From an uncultured Chloroflexota bacterium (GTDB lineage Bacteria; Chloroflexota; Dehalococcoidia; Lucifugimonadales; CAJWER01): 26,388 nt of DNA. This document shows, in pieces, positions 21,184 through 26,388 of the stretch (its first letter is position 1; each line of letters opens with the position of its first letter). The stretch covers positions 1-26,388 of the forward strand of contig CAJWER010000008.1 of the NCBI GenBank assembly GCA_913030785.1. Direction: 5' to 3'. Under the pieces are notes generated by a model that had not been told where the DNA came from, did not search any database, and saw only the letters and a program-made list of their open reading frames with translations. A program made the translations under genes and the position numbers.

Positions 21184-23765
21184 GTCCGCGAAGATCCTCC
21201 AACCGGAATCAGCCGCCTGAGGGCCCTGCCGAAAAGGCCGCTCCTCACAGAGCGCCAATGTCGCTTTAGCTCAACGACATCCTCGTCAGTAAGGGCTTCC
21301 TGTTTGCCGTACATATCCGCAGCGAATAGCGATGAGACGGCTAGGACGCCTGTCGCGACCCCGGGTACGGCGGTGGCTATCGTGCCAGCGTACTCGGACG
21401 GAGTCTGGTAAGGCCGCCTGCCCACCCCGGCCAGCGTGCCCAGTCTGCCCATCTTGGCGTACGCGCCAACGGGAGAGCTTACGGCCGAGAAGCCGCGTGT
21501 CCATATTATCCATCCCAATGCCGCTACTATGGCTGCGAACGCTAGGACTGCGACTATCGATCCGGCCGCAGCCACGAACGCCGAAGAGCCCTCGCCGTCA
21601 AGATCGCCGGGGAGTTGAGAGCCCTCGACAATACACTCCTCGTCCGTGACAGTGAAAAGCTCTGTGTCAGGGTCAACACCAAGACAGGGGTCGTCGATAC
21701 CCAAATTAGATTCTTCGAGGTCTTCGGGGACCTCCAGGCTGTCCGCCAGCAAATTTGACAGCCCGGTTCCTTCGCCTCTGGCGGCTAGTGGCCACGCAGA
21801 CGTGGGCTCGAAATCTATCCAGCCGTGGCCGGGAAAGTAGGCCTGGGTCCAGCCGTGGCTATCAGAGTCTCGGACCGCTCGGAAAGGGGTTCCTTCCTGT
21901 GACTCACCGGGCGCATAACCAGCCGCCATTCGGGAAGGCACACCTACCGCTCTCAGCATCACCGTCATCGCCGAGGCGAAGTAGTCGCTGTATCCGACCC
22001 TGGTTTCGAACAAGAAATTATCTACGCCGTCCTCGCCTCGAGGCGGCTTCTCGATGTCTTGAGAGTATTCGAAATCGTCACCCCGCAAGTACTCTTGGAG
22101 CTTCAGCGCCTTATCCATGGGTGTCTCTGCACCATCGATTACCTCGGACGCCAGGTCCCTGACCCTCTGGGGCAGGCTGGTCGGAAGTTGGAGGTATTGA
22201 GACTTTATGCTCCCGGTGTACTCTGTCGGCGCCTCCTTGAGCTCTTCAATACTGGCTCGGGAGACGTATGATCGCATTGAATAGACTTCGTCTTTCTTTA
22301 GAGTACGTGAAAATTGCCATCCGACCACGTCTGGTACGGCAGGTTCCTTATACGCGATGAGGACTGTATTGATGCTCTTCCTGTCAGAGTAGCCTGCGTC
22401 CGGATTGACGTTGACGAGCGTCATGTCGTCGGGCAGCGCCTTCGCGATCTCAGACTCCGCAAAATCCGTCCGCAGGGGATTTAGTATCTCTCTCAGCTCA
22501 GCCGCCACCATCTGGACATCCTCAGGAAGCTCCGCATCTTTGCCTGCCGTCGTGATGTCGATCGTGTACGCCTGCGGAGCCAGCGTCAAAACCACTGCGT
22601 CGTGGCTGATCCAATCTACGCTGCCGCCCACCCAGAGGGTGTCTGTTTCGAAGTTGACCTGTACATTCTGTATGATCGGGACCCTTTTGGCGGTCTCCTG
22701 GGGCGGGGGAGGCGGACCGTCGGGACCTGCGCGCACCTCGCGGATCTCTCCCGATATCCAGCCCCGGGACGTGTACTCGCTGTAGGTTCTGCTCAGCCAG
22801 TACGATGGAAACTCCGATTGAGCCTGGATAACCACGTCGCCGCTAAACGATATCTTCCCCTGGAAAGGCAGCGTGTCTCCAAAGTAACGTCCTGCGAGGT
22901 CCTTCTGAGAGGCAATTCCAGAGAACAAGCGCGCAAAATCGTTCTCTATGCGCGAGATCGGCGAGCGACCGATGTCCCAGATGTCGACAGCCTTGCTCCA
23001 AACGTAGACGTTTAAAGGCAATAGCGTGGCTGCCACCAGAATCACCACACTGATGTAAACAGTCGTTTGAGCCGACAGCCACGTGTTGGAGGAAAGATCG
23101 AAGTTGGCCGCCTTCCATCCTTCTTCTCGCTGGAAAAGACCCATCCGCGCGACAAGTAGCAGCGCAGCCAGCATGAACGCAAAGAAACGAGTCTCGCCCC
23201 CTGACGTGAAGCTCAGATTGGTGAGCAGGGCTACTCCCCCGATGACAAGCCCAACCCAGACATTGGATCTCCTGAAAAGGAACCACGCGCTGAGGAACCC
23301 AAGTCCCCATGCCATTGCCAGTAGCCCGATACTGAATGGCAAGAGATCGGTACTGATGCCACCAGATGATGCTGCGGTGTACCAGCCGACAAGACGGTCC
23401 CACGCCTGGCCTATCCTGCTAAACACAGTCGAGCCGTCGGTCATCGTCGCCGCCAATACGGACAACGGGATTGTGCCCAGAGCGAGACCGGCGGGGATCA
23501 AGATGGGCCAAGGCAATCGGACCTTTGCCAGGATCAGTCCGACAAGACTCGACCAGAGCACCATGGAGACCATCCCTGGTGTCTCAACCCAGTCAGCCTC
23601 GGATACAGAGAACGCCGCGAGACCTGCAGACGCAAGCATGAGCAGGAACGTGTCCCATCCTTGTTTCGGACTGTACTTGACGAAGAACAGACGCAGATTG
23701 CCTGGATCGTCGGGTAGGCGCCTCCCTGTCTCCGTAAACGAGACTGCCGCAGTGCCTGTACTCAT
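21180..23765 (-). CDS. Transglutaminase-like membrane protein (TgpA/DUF3488 type) with altered active site
   Basis: Protein of 861 aa. Around seven N-terminal hydrophobic spans (residues about 30-260) are followed by a large outer domain with the transglutaminase core. Then come one span (GSSAFVAAAGSIVAVLAFAA), a short linker and a cytoplasmic DUF4129-like tail (RRPYQTPSEYAGTIA.. to the end). In the core the Cys of GYCxYFASA is Ser593 (codon AGC at 21987-21989). His637 (SHGW) is present, and FEPT carries Glu653 where FDPT is usual. The fold is intact (VMLRAVGVPSRMAAGYAPGE), so loss of classical chemistry is likely but not a broken gene. The start is ATG 23765; a TTG two codons earlier overlaps the upstream stop. 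It follows the MoxR and DUF58 genes, the standard partners of this family. The role in the envelope is unknown. Confidence 0.88.
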   Translation of the reverse strand: MSTGTAAVSFTETGRRLPDDPGNLRLFFVKYSPKQGWDTFLLMLASAGLAAFSVSEADWVETPGMVSMVLWSSLVGLILAKVRLPWPILIPAGLALGTIPLSVLAATMTDGSTVFSRIGQAWDRLVGWYTAASSGGISTDLLPFSIGLLAMAWGLGFLSAWFLFRRSNVWVGLVIGGVALLTNLSFTSGGETRFFAFMLAALLLVARMGLFQREEGWKAANFDLSSNTWLSAQTTVYISVVILVAATLLPLNVYVWSKAVDIWDIGRSPISRIENDFARLFSGIASQKDLAGRYFGDTLPFQGKISFSGDVVIQAQSEFPSYWLSRTYSEYTSRGWISGEIREVRAGPDGPPPPPQETAKRVPIIQNVQVNFETDTLWVGGSVDWISHDAVVLTLAPQAYTIDITTAGKDAELPEDVQMVAAELREILNPLRTDFAESEIAKALPDDMTLVNVNPDAGYSDRKSINTVLIAYKEPAVPDVVGWQFSRTLKKDEVYSMRSYVSRASIEELKEAPTEYTGSIKSQYLQLPTSLPQRVRDLASEVIDGAETPMDKALKLQEYLRGDDFEYSQDIEKPPRGEDGVDNFLFETRVGYSDYFASAMTVMLRAVGVPSRMAAGYAPGESQEGTPFRAVRDSDSHGWTQAYFPGHGWIDFEPTSAWPLAARGEGTGLSNLLADSLEVPEDLEESNLGIDDPCLGVDPDTELFTVTDEECIVEGSQLPGDLDGEGSSAFVAAAGSIVAVLAFAAIVAALGWIIWTRGFSAVSSPVGAYAKMGRLGTLAGVGRRPYQTPSEYAGTIATAVPGVATGVLAVSSLFAADMYGKQEALTDEDVVELKRHWRSVRSGLFGRALRRLIPVGGSSRT

Positions 23766-23767
23766 GG

Positions 23768-25021
23768 TCAAGCCACCACCCTCCCCGCCGAGTCCCGCGC
23801 TGGCCGGCTACGTGCCAGTGCAGACGGGATATCCTCGCCCTTGCCCACGACGTAGACGGGCATCCCCGTCTCGACGACATCCTCCAGCACATCCAGCGTT
23901 TGGATGGCCGAGCCGAAGCTGGCTGCATCAACTAGCACCACCACGACCCTCACACCCCTCCGCGTCAGCTCCCGCAGGGCTGCCACCCATGAAGGCCGTG
24001 GCGACGACGTGATTACGATGACAGTGCTGAGGTGGGTCCACAGTGGCTCTTCGTTTGCGAGCATCAACTCCAGAGGCGTCGTGCCCTCAGCCCTGCTCAG
24101 AGCGAGCAGCTGCATGATTCTCTGATACTGCCCCACACCCGTTTCCGCAGCGAGGAAGTAGCGCTTGTCGCCCTCGGACAACAGGCCCACAGGAAGCCCC
24201 GACTCGACATGGCGTTTGGCCAGGGACGCCGCTATCGATACCCCGTACTCGTCGGTACTCTCCTCCAACTCACCCGCCTGGACGTTCCGGTCGAGATCCA
24301 CTACGATCCAGACCTCGGCTGCCCGACCCAGGTCGAACTCCTTGGACATCAGCTTGCCCAGGCGTGCGGAGCTATTCCAGTGGACACGGCTCAGGCTATC
24401 GCCGGGGGCGTAGTCCCTGATAGACGAGACCTGGGGAGTGACGTTGTGCGCCCTTCGCCGCGCCGAGCTGTCCCCTGACAACTCCGAAGGAGAAACCCTG
24501 AACTCGGGAAGCTCATGGGTACGTGGGAATACGAGTACAGGCTCGACACTGCCGAACTCGCGCTCCCGCCGGAACAGGCCAAACGGGTCTAGGTTGGAGA
24601 CCCTCAGTGGGCCAAGCTGGTAGCGCCCCCGCTTGCGTGCCAACATCTTCATATTCCAGGTCCCGGTCTTGCCTCCAAATAGGCCGGTCACGATCCCACC
24701 GGAGTAGCCCGGCAGGTCGGTCAAGTCCTGGATCTCCAGAGCATACTTGGGAAGCAGGCTCGAGTTGGTGATGGTGATCGCCTCCTCGATACACTCCCCT
24801 ATCTGGGCCTGCCTGGTGCGCCCTTTAGCTACAGTGTTGAGCCCTCGAAGGGTGACCCAGTTCCATCCATAGCCGACCACAACGGTGAGCGCGAGGACGT
24901 ACAGGAGCCTGTAGAAGAGCCCAAAACCTGTAGCCATGCCCGTGCCAAGGGTTACCACAGCCAGCAATATCACGAGGTAGAAGCGACTCTGAGGCCTGAC
25001 CCGGAGAGCGCGCCAGATCAC
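23768..25021 (-). CDS. DUF58-domain protein
   Basis: Protein of 417 aa. Two N-terminal membrane spans (residues about 14-47) are followed by a DUF58 core with RDYAPGDSLSRVHWNSSARLGKLMSKEFD (the family signature) and WIVVDLDRN, a von Willebrand A-like strand with the DxxRN start. These proteins travel with MoxR AAA ATPases and are thought to act as adapters, but their biochemical role is not established. The start is GTG 25021, which overlaps the TGA of the MoxR gene (GTGA), and the stop touches the start of the transglutaminase-like gene. The gene is therefore tightly coupled on both sides. Confidence 0.9.
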   Translation of the reverse strand: MIWRALRVRPQSRFYLVILLAVVTLGTGMATGFGLFYRLLYVLALTVVVGYGWNWVTLRGLNTVAKGRTRQAQIGECIEEAITITNSSLLPKYALEIQDLTDLPGYSGGIVTGLFGGKTGTWNMKMLARKRGRYQLGPLRVSNLDPFGLFRREREFGSVEPVLVFPRTHELPEFRVSPSELSGDSSARRRAHNVTPQVSSIRDYAPGDSLSRVHWNSSARLGKLMSKEFDLGRAAEVWIVVDLDRNVQAGELEESTDEYGVSIAASLAKRHVESGLPVGLLSEGDKRYFLAAETGVGQYQRIMQLLALSRAEGTTPLELMLANEEPLWTHLSTVIVITSSPRPSWVAALRELTRRGVRVVVVLVDAASFGSAIQTLDVLEDVVETGMPVYVVGKGEDIPSALARSRPARDSAGRVVA

Positions 25022-25989
25022 GTTTTAAACCAACCCCTGGACTGCGCCCCGGGTACGGCGATTGAGTCCACTAGGGCTGCGATGATGGTCTCAGCGGTGT
25101 CGCCGCGCATTCGCGCTGCAGCAGAAGCGATGATGCGATGAGCAAGCATGGGCACCGCAAGCTCCTTGACGTCGTCCGGAAGCGCGTAGTCCCTGCTCCG
25201 GATTAGCGCCAGCGCCTGGGCTCCGCGGAACAGAGTCAGTGACCCACGCGGGGAGCTTCCGAGGGATATATCCGGGTGGCCTCGCGTCGCGCCTACCAGT
25301 GTGACCATGTACTGCCGAATCAGTTCGTCCACATGGACGTTCTTCACCGACTCTTGGAGGTTGACTATATCTTCGGCCGTCGTCACAGCACCCAGGGACT
25401 CGATGGGGTGGACAGACTCCTGGCTATTGACGATGGCAAGTTCTTGCTCCATCGTCGGATATCCCAGCGTGATCTTAAGGAAGAAGCGATCGAGCTGCGC
25501 CTCGGGTAGTGGAAATGTCCCCTCGTACTCGATCGGGTTCTGGGTGGCCATCACGGTGAATGGGCGCGGCAGTTGGTGGGTGATTCCCTCAACGGTGACC
25601 TGCCTCTCGTCCATGGCCTCCAACAGCGCCGACTGGGTCTTGGGGGTCGCCCGGTTAATCTCGTCCGCCAACACCAGTTGGGAGATGATCGGACCTGGCT
25701 TGAACTCAAATTCACCGTTTTTCTGGTTGAAGATAGACACGCCCGTGATATCGCTAGGCAAAAGGTCGGGGGTGAACTGTATCCGTCGGTAGATACAACT
25801 GGTGGACTGGGCCAGGCTCCGCGCCAACATCGTCTTCCCTACGCCCGGCACGTCCTCTATAAGGATGTGACCCTGGCATATGAGCGCAACCACGGCCAAC
25901 TCCACCGCTGAGTCTTTGCCGATGATCACCTTCTTGACGTTCTCCGCTATGCCGTTGGCTTCATCCCTCGCTGATTCGACTGCTAGCAA
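25018..25989 (-). CDS. MoxR-family AAA ATPase
   Basis: ATPase of 323 aa of the MoxR clade, chaperone-like proteins that activate membrane or secreted complexes. Walker A is VPGVGKT (Lys52), Walker B is LVLADEINRA, sensor 1 is MATQNP, followed by EGTFPLPEAQLDRF. This is the MoxR signature. TTG 25987-25989 is preferred: AAGGAGG (25995-26001) lies 5 bases upstream. A TTG at 26043 would add 18 residues (including three Cys) and has no Shine-Dalgarno. It is the first gene of the operon with the DUF58, transglutaminase-like and methyltransferase genes. Confidence 0.93.
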   Translation of the reverse strand: MLAVESARDEANGIAENVKKVIIGKDSAVELAVVALICQGHILIEDVPGVGKTMLARSLAQSTSCIYRRIQFTPDLLPSDITGVSIFNQKNGEFEFKPGPIISQLVLADEINRATPKTQSALLEAMDERQVTVEGITHQLPRPFTVMATQNPIEYEGTFPLPEAQLDRFFLKITLGYPTMEQELAIVNSQESVHPIESLGAVTTAEDIVNLQESVKNVHVDELIRQYMVTLVGATRGHPDISLGSSPRGSLTLFRGAQALALIRSRDYALPDDVKELAVPMLAHRIIASAAARMRGDTAETIIAALVDSIAVPGAQSRGWFKT

Positions 25990-26376
25990 TTGGGCCTCCT
26001 TCGTACAGAGCACACAGTAGTTATCGAGTGGTGCTTTTCGCAACAGACTCGAGGTCGAGGCGAATGCCTCAACCTGAATTACGAGCCTTGCATGCGACCG
26101 GATTCTTGCTGGCCTTCTCCTCGGGGCGTCCCGTCTCTAACATCGAGCCCAAGGTCATCGCTGGCCGGGGTCGCGGGCCGGGGCAGACCAGACGCGGGCT
26201 CAGGAATTGACACATGCTATCCAATCGCATGACACCTGTCCACTTCGCGTTCAACACGCGCCGCGCACCGCGCCTCTTTCATCGGAAATGGCAATATCCA
26301 CTGCGCAATCGGATGTTTCCGCAGTCTGCTCTGTACTGCTACAATGTGGCCCAGAACTCATAGGAGGAGGATGCAC
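25990..26376. other. Divergent intergenic region
   Basis: 387 bases separate the MoxR operon from the next gene. It contains the MoxR Shine-Dalgarno, a small hairpin GAGGC-gaat-GCCTC near 26060, a lone TTGACA (26207-26212) without a matching -10, GC-rich stretches (26160-26200), and the extended -10 promoter noted separately. No ORF is convincing. Confidence 0.45.
26337..26345 (+). promoter_or_regulatory. Extended -10 promoter of the last gene
   Basis: TGCTACAAT is an extended -10 identical to the one at 5916-5924. Transcription would start near 26352, about 25 bases before the ATG. Confidence 0.5.
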
Positions 26377-26388
26377 ATGCCAGATGTC
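26377..26388 (+). CDS. Start of a further gene (partial)
   Basis: AGGAGGAGG (26362-26370) precedes ATG 26377, giving M-P-D-V before the window ends. The Shine-Dalgarno spacing (6 bases) and the promoter upstream support a true start; the ATG at 26371 is too close to the Shine-Dalgarno. Nothing can be said about the product. Confidence 0.5.

Noticed and set aside
26207..26212. TTGACA as -35 for the last gene
   Set aside because: No -10 is found 16-19 bases downstream. The extended -10 at 26337 is closer to the start.
1..26388. CRISPR array, tRNA, rRNA, IS element or prophage
   Set aside because: No regularly spaced direct repeats, cloverleaf-forming sequence, transposase, integrase or phage gene was seen by eye. 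A tRNAscan or profile search could still find a short element.

Overview
The window is a G+C-rich (by eye about 60%), gene-dense piece of bacterial chromosome with 21 protein-coding genes or gene remnants on both strands. It has no rRNA, tRNA, insertion sequence, phage gene or CRISPR array that I can recognise. The gene set suggests a free-living, Gram-positive-type or monoderm-like bacterium. The particular mix resembles Chloroflexota, for example Dehalococcoidia/SAR202-like genomes: a UxuA-like dehydratase beside SDR and Gfo/Idh oxidoreductases, a decaprenyl-phosphate phosphoribosyltransferase-like UbiA protein, a membrane heterodisulfide-reductase-like Fe-S protein, HrcA/CIRCE-type control of groES-groEL, and many GTG/TTG starts. 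That placement is an inference from memory of gene families, not a search result.

Positions 1-4707 look like an accessory sugar/sugar-acid metabolism patch. It starts with REP-like palindromes (15-86). A divergent pair follows: an SDR dehydrogenase (minus strand) and a UxuA-like dehydratase (plus strand). Next come a left-handed beta-helix acyltransferase, a small membrane protein converging on its 3' end, and a Gfo/Idh/MocA oxidoreductase.

Positions 4708-8196 are a series of single plus-strand genes. They encode an RRM RNA-binding protein (with its own extended -10 promoter, a candidate leader peptide and a strong terminator), a YbaK-type deacylase, an MFS_3 exporter and GalU.

Positions 8164-13636 are on the minus strand: a UbiA-type phosphoribosyltransferase, a membrane-bound Fe-S oxidoreductase and RecQ. 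Between UbiA and the Fe-S protein lies a repeat-bearing gap that includes a perfect 34-bp palindrome. Upstream of the UbiA gene is an 18-bp operator-like palindrome placed on the -35 of an apparently leaderless promoter.

Positions 13855-20620 are on the plus strand: a glyoxalase/VOC gene broken by one in-frame TAG, then groES-groEL under a textbook sigma-A promoter and a compensated variant CIRCE operator. A terminator ends that operon, and dnaE (TTG start) with a small DUF2007-type gene follows.

Positions 20644-25989 form a minus-strand operon with stop/start overlaps: MoxR ATPase, DUF58 protein, a transglutaminase-like membrane protein whose catalytic cysteine is replaced by serine, and an O6-methylguanine-DNA methyltransferase. 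The final 386 bases are a regulatory gap ending in a promoter, a strong Shine-Dalgarno and the first four codons of a further plus-strand gene.

I saw no clearly new multi-gene system. The points most worth a second look are the altered transglutaminase site in the MoxR operon, the variant CIRCE, the UbiA operator with leaderless start, the leader peptide and 3' structure of the RRM gene, the TAG-interrupted VOC gene, and the palindromic repeat family.
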